This document shows, one piece after another, positions 1 to 9,699 of a stretch of DNA of 64,000 bases. The DNA is from Sipunculus nudus (taxonomy: Eukaryota > Annelida > Sipuncula > Golfingiida > Sipunculidae): positions 56,055,676 to 56,119,675 of the forward strand of contig CM049316.1 of NCBI GenBank assembly GCA_026874595.1, given 5' to 3'. The first letter of the stretch is position 1. Every line of letters begins with the position of its first letter. Position numbers and translations under genes: made by a program. Under the pieces are notes generated by a model. It searched no databases. It saw only the letters and a list, made by a program, of their open reading frames with translations, and was not told the DNA's origin.

Positions 1-1747
1 CCATAGCTGTGCTTGCCTGCTGTGCCAGTTGTGTCCATCTGTCATAGAGCTCAGGGGCGTAATACTTCGACTGTCCGTAAGTGATCACTTGGCAGGCTTT
101 TACGCGGGAGGCAGCCGATTTCGATGGTGAGAATAAGCGCCTGCGTTCCGCCAACCAAGCCAGCAGCTCACGTAAATACTCCGTGTCCAGGTGTGCTCCT
201 AGGGTGGGGTAAAACTGGTTGGCGTCCATACCGTAAAACTGCCCCGTGTGAACGCCCCGCTTGGCATAAATCACCCCTCCCGTTTGCGGCGGGAGTCCTT
301 TGACGATAGTGACCGCATGATTATCTTTATCGGCACCCTCATCATCGCGTGCTTGGTTCTGTTCTGAAAGGGGTTCTCCTTCGTTGCAGACGCATGGATT
401 GCACGTATGTGGCTCAATTGGGATTCGGCTATGTGGTTCTGTTGTGCTTTTGCTATGCCGTTTTGACAGGGGTATGGCGACATCCGCAACAAAAGCTTGA
501 GGTGACAAATTCAGCGGCCATCCCATGATGGATATATGGGCGTGCAGGCTATCCTCGCCTGCGTGACACGGGACACCCGAATTCACAAAGGCCAATTTAC
601 CCTGGCCAGTAACCACACAACCGTAGGGTAATATAATAAAAAGCTCCGACCTGTGCAGGGGCGAAGGACACATGTGTTCCAGGACCCATGACGCCTGCGC
701 GAAGGCACCATGTCTGATGTCACTTAGGTCAGAGCTGACGTCCAGCCAATGGATGTCATCCGGGAGCGTGTGTGACGGAGGTTGACACAATAGGAACGCA
801 CCGCCGAACTCCGTGTCCTCTAAACATTGGTTGAGCATTTCGGAAAATGCACTCAATTCACGCGCTTTCCTCAAAGGGTTGGCTGTTTGTGGTACAGGGC
901 ATCGTGCTAATGTGAGCTGTGGCAATGTGAACATGTCTGAGGGTACGTTCATCGTGGCACCGGACGTCTGCAATAAGTGTATGACGGCGCGCGAAAGCGG
1001 GTCCCATGCGACAGCGTTGTGCCTTTGGCGGTGACCATTGCATACGTTGAGTGACTCGTGTACGGCCGAATTGACGACTCGTGTGAATGTTCGCTCCGTG
1101 ATTGCGTCCGCATCACCGTCGGTCGCACGGTTTGTCGATTTCCGTTGGAGGTCGTGTGCAGGCCAGGAAACATTTCCGATGACATCTTTTGGTAAACGTA
1201 AGCGTTTCACATGCAGCCACGCACGCATGTCCATCTCCGAATGGTCAAGCGCAAAGTGTGAGAGAACACCTGGGTACCTCCCGGTCCCGCCACGGGGTGG
1301 CGGCAGGAAGACAGGTCGCACACCACTAGTCATCAGCGGAGGGAAACAGGCGAGCGGGTGCTCTTTGTTCCTACTAGCAGCGGATAGGTGCATACAGAGT
1401 GCCTGAAAAAGGTGAGGTATGAAATCGTGCCACACGCTATTTTCGGTCGGGAGTTTGTCACAGAATGTCCAAGGGCACTTCCAGGTATGCGAGTCCCTGT
1501 GGTCTTTCGGCAGACGTGCATGTAACCTGACATTCAACCCTCCCGGTATTTTAAAAGGCAGAGGCAGATATCGGACGCCCTTATCTGTCCCCTCACACGG
1601 AACGCAGGTGAAAGTAGCCAAGGCACACGTTCCGTCGTGGGATATGGCATGAAACCTCCATGCAAGAATCATGATCCTCGTACCTGTCATGTTCCCATTC
1701 TCAGAAGCGATGTGACTGCCGGTCACACATGGCGACGTTTCCGTCAT
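1..1747 (-). CDS. UL30: DNA polymerase, family B (partial, C-terminus beyond the window)
   Basis: Replicative DNA polymerase of the herpesvirus type, cut off by the left window edge. The frame is open on the minus strand from an ATG at 1747 (a second ATG at 1690) to base 1. Numbering from 1747, motif A reads YGMDANQFYPTL with catalytic Asp508, preceded by a GG...KRG stretch as usual in the family. A finger-like segment follows (LRELLAWLAERRR), then motif B as K550-ACQVITYG, which keeps the Lys and the Tyr-Gly but has V-I where N-S is usual. Asp to Lys spans only 42 residues, whereas about 90 is common in the family. Motif C (DTD) would lie outside. I did not find canonical exonuclease motifs upstream; residues 25-37 (MILAWRFHAISHDG) may sit where Exo I should be, but lack Asp and Glu. 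The family call is strong; loss of proofreading is only inferred. Confidence 0.8.
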   Translation of the reverse strand, partial: MTETSPCVTGSHIASENGNMTGTRIMILAWRFHAISHDGTCALATFTCVPCEGTDKGVRYLPLPFKIPGGLNVRLHARLPKDHRDSHTWKCPWTFCDKLPTENSVWHDFIPHLFQALCMHLSAASRNKEHPLACFPPLMTSGVRPVFLPPPRGGTGRYPGVLSHFALDHSEMDMRAWLHVKRLRLPKDVIGNVSWPAHDLQRKSTNRATDGDADAITERTFTRVVNSAVHESLNVCNGHRQRHNAVAWDPLSRAVIHLLQTSGATMNVPSDMFTLPQLTLARCPVPQTANPLRKARELSAFSEMLNQCLEDTEFGGAFLLCQPPSHTLPDDIHWLDVSSDLSDIRHGAFAQASWVLEHMCPSPLHRSELFIILPYGCVVTGQGKLAFVNSGVPCHAGEDSLHAHISIMGWPLNLSPQAFVADVAIPLSKRHSKSTTEPHSRIPIEPHTCNPCVCNEGEPLSEQNQARDDEGADKDNHAVTIVKGLPPQTGGVIYAKRGVHTGQFYGMDANQFYPTLGAHLDTEYLRELLAWLAERRRLFSPSKSAASRVKACQVITYGQSKYYAPELYDRWTQLAQQASTAM

Positions 1748-1860
1748 CACGTGACAGCAACTGTTTAACGTATGATATGATCGGAACACAACCCCCCGTA
1801 TCGTATCATTGACGGCCTGCCGTGCAGTTACGTCTGCGTCCCCAATGGCAGGCCACTACT

Positions 1861-1868
1861 TATATAAG
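1861..1868 (+). promoter_or_regulatory. TATA box for the 1921-2442 gene
   Basis: TATATAAG lies 53 bases before the ATG at 1921. It favours that ATG over the in-frame GTG at 1822, which lies upstream of the box. Confidence 0.6.
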
Positions 1869-1920
1869 TGATACACGGCCCTGTGCCAGTTGCATATATG
1901 TACAAGTTGTGACCCTCGCG

Positions 1921-2442
1921 ATGTCGTCAGTGAGCCGTCGCGATAAACCTCGACGTAAGCGGTCGGTGTCACTCAGACGGCTCGTCCTTCTAAAAGCCGC
2001 CATGACCAGTGTAAATGCTGAAGCGGCCAGGCAAATGGTAGACTTCATCAGGGGAGCGCGAAAGTCGGCTTCTGACTTGTCTGATTGCTACAGTCTCGCT
2101 CTGACAACCAACTGTCATCTGAATGTGTGGAAGCACCTGCAAGTGGACCCATGGCCACCAGAATCGTGTCTGTTCTGTCTGATGAATCTCAATAACCAGT
2201 CCGGTCCTGTGTTGTCACCAGAAACGGAAGCAGCCGTCTACAAAGCGTTGTGTCGCGAGATACCGTTTTTGGAGAGCATGATCATCTTGGAAATTTACAA
2301 ATTTACTCCCATGTCCGCTGATGCCGAATTGCTTTCGTACGTTATTTACTGCTTGGAAAATATCGGATACATGTTGAAAGAGGACGAAGCCGAGTGGGGC
2401 AAAGGTCGTATGCGTTTTGAAATTGTGTCAACGGATGTATAG
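1921..2442 (+). CDS. Unknown 173-aa protein
   Basis: Not recognised. The start at 1921 (MSSVSRRDKPRRKRSV) is chosen because a TATA box lies just upstream; the open frame extends further 5' only through non-ATG codons. The first 25 residues are strongly basic (possible nuclear or nucleolar signal). The middle contains CLFCLMNLN, a CxxC pair, and a hydrophobic patch FLESMIILEIYKF; the end is acidic (KEDEAEWGKG). It sits between the divergent polymerase gene and the opposing capsid gene, a compact position typical of small core or tegument genes. A real gene is likely because the frame fills the gap and has its own promoter. No function is proposed. Confidence 0.65.
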   Translation: MSSVSRRDKPRRKRSVSLRRLVLLKAAMTSVNAEAARQMVDFIRGARKSASDLSDCYSLALTTNCHLNVWKHLQVDPWPPESCLFCLMNLNNQSGPVLSPETEAAVYKALCREIPFLESMIILEIYKFTPMSADAELLSYVIYCLENIGYMLKEDEAEWGKGRMRFEIVSTDV

Positions 2443-2799
2443 CCTAACGCGCTCTGCCCCCACGTACAGGATTGTACGATAGGAGACATTGCAAAGAGGA
2501 GGGGACTCTCACAGATTCCCAAACCAGGACTGAACTTTGTTTGCATATTCTTGTTGTTAGTATTACCAAACATTTGACCAACATTGTGGGGTGTTTTTGG
2601 CATGCGTTATAAAGAGGTATTTGACATTGTGTTAATGTGTTGTGTTGTTTTTGGGATCGGCGTGTTGTGTGTGTGTGTTTGAACATAACCATGTACGCAA
2701 CATATAACAAACAACGAATGCTTGCGACTATAAACCTTCATTAGATAACAGTTCGAAAACATTTTACAACGTCTTTGACAATAACAGCTCCAATCCCTT
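2443..2799. other. Intergenic region, tail-to-tail, GT-rich
   Basis: A 357-base gap between the 3' ends of the 173-aa gene (+) and the capsid gene (-). It contains a GT-rich stretch at about 2620-2690 (tgttgtgt and gtgtgtgtgtgttt runs), which resembles the downstream element of polyadenylation sites. I saw no exact AATAAA on either strand and no credible gene. Confidence 0.5.
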
Positions 2800-5700
2800 T
2801 CATGCCATTGGACGGCCTCCAGACGTGGCAGGGTTGGCATTTGGGTTGAATAGTAATGTGTTAAACCCGTTCAATTTGTAGTTTCCGTCAGGGAAGCGCG
2901 TGGGCTCACCCCATGTACGGTTATCCAAGGACAGGTGAGGGGCTGAACAAGATGTCATTGGCACGGCCCCGCCTAGGACGTGGCTGAGATGTCGGTACTG
3001 GCCCGGGCTATTGGACAGGCTCATCGGACTGATATGTGTGTGGCTTGCATCTCCTTTTGTCCCGACCTTCCATCCGGGTACAGGAACGTCTGCTCCTGGT
3101 GTTTTCCTTTTCCTCCCTAGATGGCCAAGTTCCATGTTCTCCAACAGTTCGGTCAGGCCGCGGTCCAGTCCGTTGTGAACGGGTGACCTCTCAGCAATCG
3201 TCTGAGGCATGCGCAACAGTTCCCCTACACTCGTCTGTGAATGTCCTACGTAAGCCAAGGAGAACGGCAATGATGCCCACGGGTTGCTGAAACCGGAAGC
3301 CTCCCCCGTGAAAAACATGGAGCGGGTCATCCGGTTGGCACAGTCTTGAAAAGCGTCCGACTTGCCCGGGTTACGCACGTCCACGACGTTGCAGAACGCT
3401 TCCAGTGGCATGCAAGTAGGCACCAACAGTATATCGGTTGTGGACTTTTCTGCCTGGCCGCGACCCGCGTCCCTCTCTGGCCAATAGGCGCTGTGTCCTT
3501 GAACGTAACCGGCTGTCTTTTGCAGGGGATCTGCGCCTGTGGAGCTTGCGGTCATCTTTCCGGCGAGACTGCTCCCGTACGCCTTTGCACTTTCCACGTA
3601 CAACGTAGCCACGTCAGATGTTATGTTTCGTGCGTTCCTGTCGATGCCTTGCCAGGAGACCCTTGGGTGGTATGCCCCGTCTGTGCGGTTTCCTGTGAAC
3701 ATGGCGTGCGGCACAACGAGGCCTGATGTGCCCATCTTGGTTTCAGAAAAACGGAGCATTTCTTGCACGATCGTGCCACTGTGAGTGTCGTTGATCGTCT
3801 CTTGCGTGTGCACGGGTCCCTGTCTGAGCCATATACTCGCAGGGGTGGCTGCGAACAGGTGTTCTGTTTCCACTTTGTCGTGTTGCAGCACCATGCAACC
3901 CAGGGTGGCATGACCTGCCTGCTTTGCAAGAGCGCATATACCGGCTGCTGTTGCATATGTCTGTTGTACAGGTGTTATCATCACCCTGGCCTCCGGGCTC
4001 AACTGCGAAAGTGCTACGCGGCGCGAGTGAATGCCGTCTCGCTGAACTGGGTGATGTGCCGCAGCGTAAAGGTATATGTCCGGCTGCATGTCACACCCGT
4101 TGTACCGTGGTATATCCTTTCCAATCAATTTTCCTTTATTTTCCGTTAGGGTTTCGCACATGTTTACGTCCATCACTTCTAGGGACAAGGGCAGGGGAAA
4201 CCACAGTGTTTGGGCTGTTTCATCTGTGACAATCTTTTTTGCAGCCTCCAGTTTCGTTTTGGTGTCTTGTTTTATCAAGCCGGTGTCGTCGTCGTATTCG
4301 AACGTGATACCCTCAAATGTTTTCAGCGTAATGTGGCTCACGTCACCAGAAATGTCGACGGCGTTTTTTAGGAAGACCCCGTCCGTGCATAATGCAGTTT
4401 CCGTTCTGTAAAGGCCACCGTTTGTTGTTTTCATACGCAGACTGGCTGCCGGTACAGCTGATATGCGGAAAACCGTGTTATCTAAAGGGTAGAATTGTGT
4501 TTGAGTGTCCCAGGATGAGTGTCGGTTATTTCGAGCTGTCTTTTTGAATAAGTCCCTCGCTGTAGCCACCGTGACACACGCGGCCATCTGTTGGTTATCC
4601 TGACGTGGTTTAACAGCTGTCATTGTGCTCCCGCAAAGTTGCTGCATTATGCTGTAAAATGTCTTCATTTGAATCATGTCTTGTGGCGTTGCTGTTTGGA
4701 ATATATTAGTTGGTATCTTAACATGACATTTGCTATACGCGTCTGTCTGATCCCTTTTTGCCTTTTCAGTCACATCGTACTTAGTTGGGTGAGTAGCAAA
4801 CTCATCCGGAACCTGCCGCATCCATGCGAAACACGTCACGTCCGTTGAGTCTTTCATGTCGACATGCTGCCACATGTTAGACCCCGTCACGCCCATTGGT
4901 AGCGGTGTGGGTAAAGCAAGGTCCGTGCAACTGCTGATTTCTTGACTACGCCGTAGTAATATTGCAGATTCTTTTTTTGTGAACGTCACTGCCTCGGATG
5001 ACACGAGTTTTGCTGCTATCTGCCCGTGACCCAAAACCTGCAGATCGGCAGCTAACCGTTTCATCAAACACCCTGCGACATCTTCAGTTAACTTCACTAT
5101 GCCACGGCATGCTTGTTGTAGTTTTTGTAAAGGCGGGAACTGCCTCAATACAGGGGGGAGTGGCACTGTTGCGATCGCCTTCATCAGCGTCAGGTTTGAG
5201 TCGCATGTCAGCACCCCTCCGAAAGCGGAAAATATGTAAGCTGACCGTAGCAGGTACTGGAATTCAATGCTTTCTCCATTTTCACAAACGTGTGTGTGAA
5301 ATTTTTCGACGAACAACATGTCAGTGGGGTACTTGGCGATCAGCATCGCTTCCCAGCGTTTGCAGAGCAGGTCTTGACAAGAGTGGTTCAACGACGTACT
5401 CCAGACCCTGGCTGCCTCTGAGCGCGGATCAGTGGGGTCCAACAGGTAAGGGTAATGCGTCCTCGCTATGCTCTCACCCGCGTCCTGAACGCTGGACAGG
5501 GGTCGGAGACAGAGCGGTATATTTTCAAGATGAAATCTCGGTACGAACAGCGCGGATGTTCCTTCCTTGAACCCGTCTGGTATTGTACCACCTGTTATTT
5601 CACACAATTTTGAAAAAGATGTTTTGTCAAGATTCTTTGGGATGAAGTGTAGCGTCTGGAAGGGGTTAGGTTGGTCATGGAGCAGACGCACAGATCCCGC

Positions 5701-7668
5701 TTGGTGATAGTTCATGTGGTCCACATTACTCAGGCTGCGCTGCAGAGGCAATAGCAGTGTGTTCTCACAGGTCCATCCGTACGATCTCGCCATAGGCCCT
5801 TCAGTTTCATGCAACCTCAAAGCTGTGGTCGATACGTCATGGTGTGCAACAACATCACACAGGGACGCTCGGGTTTTTGGAGGAAAGACGTCCCATACTC
5901 CTGCAGTGTGTGTACTTTCGTCATTTCTCCCGGAAGGTCCGGATGTCCCTGCAGCATGCAGTTTGGAAGGCGTGTTGTACCTTTTAGTTGTACTCACGAA
6001 ATTGTACAGGTCCGGGTTGAAAAGGACGTCGATCAGTGCCTGGAGAGCCGTAACGGTTTCGTCGCGGCCCCCGTAGGTTTTCCACGTCATGCTCACGGGC
6101 ACTTGCAGGCGTTGTTTTGCGCTTGGGTTCCTGACTGGGTGTGGGTCACCTAGGTTTCCTGTAGTACAAGACGGGTTCTGCAAGCGGTCCAGCACGTAGT
6201 CTAGTTGACTGCACAGCGCTATCGGTGTGGTCTGCGTCACGTGCAGTATGTCCCGTGTCACATCACGGTCCACGCGGCGTGTCACGTCTGTCACATCGCT
6301 GACGTCTTTCGAAAACAAGACCAGACCGTCTCTGTGGGTCAACCCCGGGAATGTCTGTACCACGTAACCCTTTTCCACTCCAGCGAAAAGAGTCTCCGTA
6401 GGTTCCCCGTTGCTGTCGACAGGGCCCCGCATGATCGAGACGTATTCTTCGGCTGTCGGTTCTCTGTCTTTCACGGTCTCTTTGTTGCTGTGTATGTTAA
6501 GGACCATGATACCCGTATGTGCGATCATCTGTTCCTCCGTTTTGTTTATGCGGAGCACACCACGGCGCAAGTCTATCAGCACGCGGTACATTGACATACT
6601 TTGAGCCATCTGCTGGTAAGTCTCGGGTCCCATCAGCACCACACACAGAACATCCGAGGCATCGAAAAGTTCACTTTCCGAGGACAAAAGATCTTTCATC
6701 CGTTGCAGGTGAAGCTTCTGAGTGATGCTGGGCGGGTCGGCTCCCGGTCTGCTGAGCTGGGCCTCAGCTTCCTCCACGGCGACTTTCAATTTTGCCTTTG
6801 CTCCAGACCAAGGCGCCCCTTCGTCTCTTTGCGACCTCTCGCGGATGAAAGGAATCCGGTCACACTGCTGGCTGCACTGGTTCGCCAGGCGGCGGACAGC
6901 GCCGTATGCGTCCAGCCGGACTGAAAACAGGTTCGCCATAAACATCCTCGCCGCCTCATTCAGTGCCTGACATTTCATAAGAGCTATGCGGTTGGGGTCA
7001 GGGGCACGTTGCAGCTGCAACCTGGTAGCGTACAGTGCCCGCATAATGGCTGCGTCCGGCGATATGTCCCTCAGGAACTCGCCCATGTGGGCCATGTTTC
7101 CGGCGCGCAGACTCGTTATGAGGTCCCTCATGCCGTCTTGCATCATATACCCGAACCGGACGATAGGTTCTGTGGTGTGAGCATCGTTTGTTTCACTGGC
7201 CAACTTTGTGCGTAATACGTTCAGCACGTCAAAGGGCACATCCAGGTAGGCTGAATGTGACAAGGCGAAGGTGAATTTCTTTTTCCGCCTCTGAACTGTC
7301 CTCGGGGGCGCCTTGTCTGACTGTGGCGGTTCCGACATCACAGCGTCTTTACTGACGTATTCGACATCTTCGTACCTGCAGTCCATCATGTGCGGATCGA
7401 AACTTTGCACCAAGCAAACGCCCAGGGGTGTGTTTTGAACGCCTCGCACTGACGCACCCGCCACATAGCATTTATAATATCTGATAAATTTGGATTCCAG
7501 CAACCGTGCATCCATAGGGTCGTTCTCCAGCAGTCCTCCCGTGGCGTAACTCTTCGCTAGTGTGTACAGTTCCTGTACGCCCGTGTTGAGGTAAGGGGCC
7601 AGGTGATGGTTGTCAAATGCAAAGGCCCAAGGCCCCAGTTGTGGGTGTGGCGGTGGTATAGCGGCCAT
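2800..7668 (-). CDS. UL19: Major capsid protein (herpesvirus MCP)
   Basis: Predicted hexon and penton subunit of the icosahedral capsid, 1622 residues from an ATG at 7668; vertebrate herpesvirus MCPs are about 1370-1400. Two regions support the call. Around residues 1251-1290, a block with HATLGCMVLQHDK followed by TEHLF...S.WLRQ follows the conserved pattern of the MCP floor/lower region (His, Gly, V..x..D..TE, then a Leu-rich stretch ending in Q). Near residue 1462, NPWASLPFS matches the conserved Asn-Pro-Trp-Ala motif close to the MCP C-terminus. The N-terminal 1000 residues are divergent. The protein is soluble, with no membrane segment, and fills almost all of the minus strand between its neighbours. 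It converges with the 173-aa gene. It is the largest capsid candidate in the window, consistent with the role. Confidence 0.78.
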   Translation of the reverse strand: MAAIPPPHPQLGPWAFAFDNHHLAPYLNTGVQELYTLAKSYATGGLLENDPMDARLLESKFIRYYKCYVAGASVRGVQNTPLGVCLVQSFDPHMMDCRYEDVEYVSKDAVMSEPPQSDKAPPRTVQRRKKKFTFALSHSAYLDVPFDVLNVLRTKLASETNDAHTTEPIVRFGYMMQDGMRDLITSLRAGNMAHMGEFLRDISPDAAIMRALYATRLQLQRAPDPNRIALMKCQALNEAARMFMANLFSVRLDAYGAVRRLANQCSQQCDRIPFIRERSQRDEGAPWSGAKAKLKVAVEEAEAQLSRPGADPPSITQKLHLQRMKDLLSSESELFDASDVLCVVLMGPETYQQMAQSMSMYRVLIDLRRGVLRINKTEEQMIAHTGIMVLNIHSNKETVKDREPTAEEYVSIMRGPVDSNGEPTETLFAGVEKGYVVQTFPGLTHRDGLVLFSKDVSDVTDVTRRVDRDVTRDILHVTQTTPIALCSQLDYVLDRLQNPSCTTGNLGDPHPVRNPSAKQRLQVPVSMTWKTYGGRDETVTALQALIDVLFNPDLYNFVSTTKRYNTPSKLHAAGTSGPSGRNDESTHTAGVWDVFPPKTRASLCDVVAHHDVSTTALRLHETEGPMARSYGWTCENTLLLPLQRSLSNVDHMNYHQAGSVRLLHDQPNPFQTLHFIPKNLDKTSFSKLCEITGGTIPDGFKEGTSALFVPRFHLENIPLCLRPLSSVQDAGESIARTHYPYLLDPTDPRSEAARVWSTSLNHSCQDLLCKRWEAMLIAKYPTDMLFVEKFHTHVCENGESIEFQYLLRSAYIFSAFGGVLTCDSNLTLMKAIATVPLPPVLRQFPPLQKLQQACRGIVKLTEDVAGCLMKRLAADLQVLGHGQIAAKLVSSEAVTFTKKESAILLRRSQEISSCTDLALPTPLPMGVTGSNMWQHVDMKDSTDVTCFAWMRQVPDEFATHPTKYDVTEKAKRDQTDAYSKCHVKIPTNIFQTATPQDMIQMKTFYSIMQQLCGSTMTAVKPRQDNQQMAACVTVATARDLFKKTARNNRHSSWDTQTQFYPLDNTVFRISAVPAASLRMKTTNGGLYRTETALCTDGVFLKNAVDISGDVSHITLKTFEGITFEYDDDTGLIKQDTKTKLEAAKKIVTDETAQTLWFPLPLSLEVMDVNMCETLTENKGKLIGKDIPRYNGCDMQPDIYLYAAAHHPVQRDGIHSRRVALSQLSPEARVMITPVQQTYATAAGICALAKQAGHATLGCMVLQHDKVETEHLFAATPASIWLRQGPVHTQETINDTHSGTIVQEMLRFSETKMGTSGLVVPHAMFTGNRTDGAYHPRVSWQGIDRNARNITSDVATLYVESAKAYGSSLAGKMTASSTGADPLQKTAGYVQGHSAYWPERDAGRGQAEKSTTDILLVPTCMPLEAFCNVVDVRNPGKSDAFQDCANRMTRSMFFTGEASGFSNPWASLPFSLAYVGHSQTSVGELLRMPQTIAERSPVHNGLDRGLTELLENMELGHLGRKRKTPGADVPVPGWKVGTKGDASHTHISPMSLSNSPGQYRHLSHVLGGAVPMTSCSAPHLSLDNRTWGEPTRFPDGNYKLNGFNTLLFNPNANPATSGGRPMA

Positions 7669-7939
7669 GTTGCGGATCCTCGAGGGTAAACAAAAACAAA
7701 AACGTGTTTTCCGTTATACCTTTGGTTGTCACTGTTCTCAATTCCCGTAACGGCTCGATAACGAATTGACATGAACGTTGATGTAAAGAGAGAACGAGGT
7801 CAATGGCCCCTTTCCAAATACAGGTCTGTGTCAGTAGCGGCTGTGTGGTTCTGTTGGTTATTGGATTGGGGGTGTTCCTACTGTTCTTCTGTTCAGGTTG
7901 TTGTATATGATTGCCCTAATAACGAAAGCATAGACAACG

Positions 7940-8599
7940 ATGAACGGCAAGGCGTCATTCGTCAGAGGTCGCCGTCTTCGTATCATGTTCGCCTTTGTTC
8001 TTGTGTCTGCATACGGCATTATCATCACAACAGGCGCGGCACATATATCTTTATGTGACGACAGTTCTTTTCTTCCTATATGTATGATACAATATGGATC
8101 CAGCATGATCTGCTTGACTGTGTTCGCGTACCGTATTTCCGGAAGGAACAACCCAAGGGAGACGAAGATGTCCGCTCATGAGGGACGTAATAAACATACG
8201 TTTGGGAGCAGACGAGGACCTCGAAAAAACACTTACATATTCAGAGACGAAAAAGATGACAATGGAGGTGACACGTGTGAGGAAAACCATGAAGGCGAAA
8301 GGTTACTGGTGCATGACAAAGAGAACGTGCGTGGCACGAAGGGTGATCCACGTGATTTTTACAGTCTCACGGGGATGGTAACAGCCTCTTCCAAATCCGC
8401 AATCGTGTCTGGTTTGCATGTGATCATGATCATCCCTTGGTTCATAAGTTTCTTGGTGCAGATGGTGCGCGTGGCGAAAACAGGAATAGTTCAGCCCCCG
8501 TGCATCACGTTCTACGTACTCTCTGCCATGTACCTATTGTTCACTGCAGCCGCCCTCGTCCTTGAAACCACTCAGCACGCCCTTTGGGACAGATCGTGA
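7940..8599 (+). CDS. Multi-pass membrane protein, unknown (219 aa)
   Basis: Not recognised by family. From the ATG at 7940 there are two N-terminal hydrophobic segments (about residues 14-34, MFAFVLVSAYGIIITTGAA, and 44-62), then a hydrophilic loop of about 75 residues rich in charged residues and Gly, then two more hydrophobic segments (about 155-175, VIMIIPWFISFLVQMV, and 188-210). This gives a 2+2 membrane topology with a large loop, probably cytoplasmic given its charge. It heads a run of same-strand genes (Bcl-2-like protein, PPxY membrane protein, basic protein). A poly(A) signal lies 69 bases after the stop. It could be an envelope protein of the gM/gN class or a lineage-specific immune modulator; the sequence does not decide. 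Confidence 0.65.
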   Translation: MNGKASFVRGRRLRIMFAFVLVSAYGIIITTGAAHISLCDDSSFLPICMIQYGSSMICLTVFAYRISGRNNPRETKMSAHEGRNKHTFGSRRGPRKNTYIFRDEKDDNGGDTCEENHEGERLLVHDKENVRGTKGDPRDFYSLTGMVTASSKSAIVSGLHVIMIIPWFISFLVQMVRVAKTGIVQPPCITFYVLSAMYLLFTAAALVLETTQHALWDRS

Positions 8600-9050
8600 A
8601 CGCTATTTGCATTTGCTGGTGAGCAGGCGTTGGATGCTCAGGCACAGGAACGTTGAAACGACACAATAATAAAAAATGTGTGACACTTCGTCTCTCGAAT
8701 AATTGCCTGATCCTGCAGTTACAAACCGGCGTCCCCCTAAGTGTACTGTTATCCGTGATAAACGCCTCGACTAGCCGGACATGTGTCCCAGACGTTAACC
8801 CGGATGTCGACATTTGGCCGCGGCAATGACACTCAACTTCTCCGACGACTTGCTACCAGAATATCTGTGGACGTTCCCACATGAGTGCGAAAGTCGTGCG
8901 CGTGACGTGTGTAGCAATTTGCAGTAACACCGTTTTCGGGCGTGAGTGGTTTCGCAAATTAAGGACAGGATACCAGGCATTGCACTACCGCCGCACGCAA
9001 AGTCGTTCACGCCAAATTAGACAAGTTTGCTGATACGATCGAATAACGGT
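8600..9050. other. Intergenic region with one poly(A) signal
   Basis: A 451-base gap. An AATAAA-type signal lies at 8668. The rest shows no convincing open frame on either strand, and no clear TATA box before the ATG at 9051. Confidence 0.5.
8668..8673 (+). terminator. Poly(A) signal AATAAA
   Basis: AATAAA within aataataaaaaa, 69 bases after the stop of the 219-aa membrane protein gene. Confidence 0.65.
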
Positions 9051-9590
9051 ATGCGTAGAAGATATCCGCTTGTTATGCCCCATTCTACGGCCAGGCGAAT
9101 CGTGAATCATCTTTTCGTCTGTCAATTCCCTGAACGCCACGATAACCGCTCAGTCTGTTCTGATTGTTTTATACCGTACGCGCACGTGGAAATTGCACTG
9201 GGAGGGTGCATAAAGCAATTGGAAAACATGAAGGACATCAGAGTTGCGGGAGAGAGGTGGTGGTCATGTCTGAACGGGCAACATGACATTGAAAAGAGTC
9301 TGAATATCATACTAGGCCGCGTCGCGAACGGTTTCTGCTATTATGGACACGCTTTGGTTTTTTTCGCATTCGCTTTGTCTGTTCGTCGTCAGCTGGAACG
9401 CAATGGCGTCCCGCTGGAAACCATTAAATGTGTGTCCTCTGTTTTCGTCAGGTGGGCTTATTTGTACGTGGTTAACCCGTCAATTCACAAGAACCATGCT
9501 TCTCCTGGGCTTTTCACAGGATGGATGCCACATGGGGTGCCAGGTTGGGTTTCTTTTTTCTGTCAGATCGCGAAAGCCATCGCTGCATAA
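9051..9590 (+). CDS. Bcl-2-like protein (viral apoptosis regulator candidate)
   Basis: A 179-residue protein from the ATG at 9051 (the frame extends to a TTG at 9027, which is less likely). Residues 14-29 (ARRIVNHLFVCQFPER) resemble the BH4/helix-1 pattern. Residues 93-111 (NGFCYYGHALVFFAFALSV) follow the BH1 pattern, in which a GxNxGR core precedes a hydrophobic FFxFG-like helix; here N-W-G-R is replaced by Y-Y-G-H. Residues 158-170 (WMPHGVPGWVSFF) match BH2, W...GGW..F. Spacing and total length fit a Bcl-2 fold. No clear BH3 was seen and there is no C-terminal membrane anchor; the protein ends AKAIAA. Viral Bcl-2 homologues block mitochondrial cell death in several herpesviruses. It lies between two membrane-protein genes in an accessory block. 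The call rests on pattern only; a divergent helical protein remains possible. Confidence 0.5.
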   Translation: MRRRYPLVMPHSTARRIVNHLFVCQFPERHDNRSVCSDCFIPYAHVEIALGGCIKQLENMKDIRVAGERWWSCLNGQHDIEKSLNIILGRVANGFCYYGHALVFFAFALSVRRQLERNGVPLETIKCVSSVFVRWAYLYVVNPSIHKNHASPGLFTGWMPHGVPGWVSFFCQIAKAIAA

Positions 9591-9699
9591 CAGAGACTTG
9601 TATTTGTGCAGTGGGGGATGTGTATCTGTCTGATGTCACAATGACAGCTGCCTCACCGATCAATGCGGGATCATTATCGTGCTGTGTGCGGCATTAAAT

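Noticed and set aside
1038-1406. Plus-strand open frame of 122 codons near the left edge
   Set aside because: It is antisense to the polymerase frame, which shows family motifs; no promoter or domain supports it.
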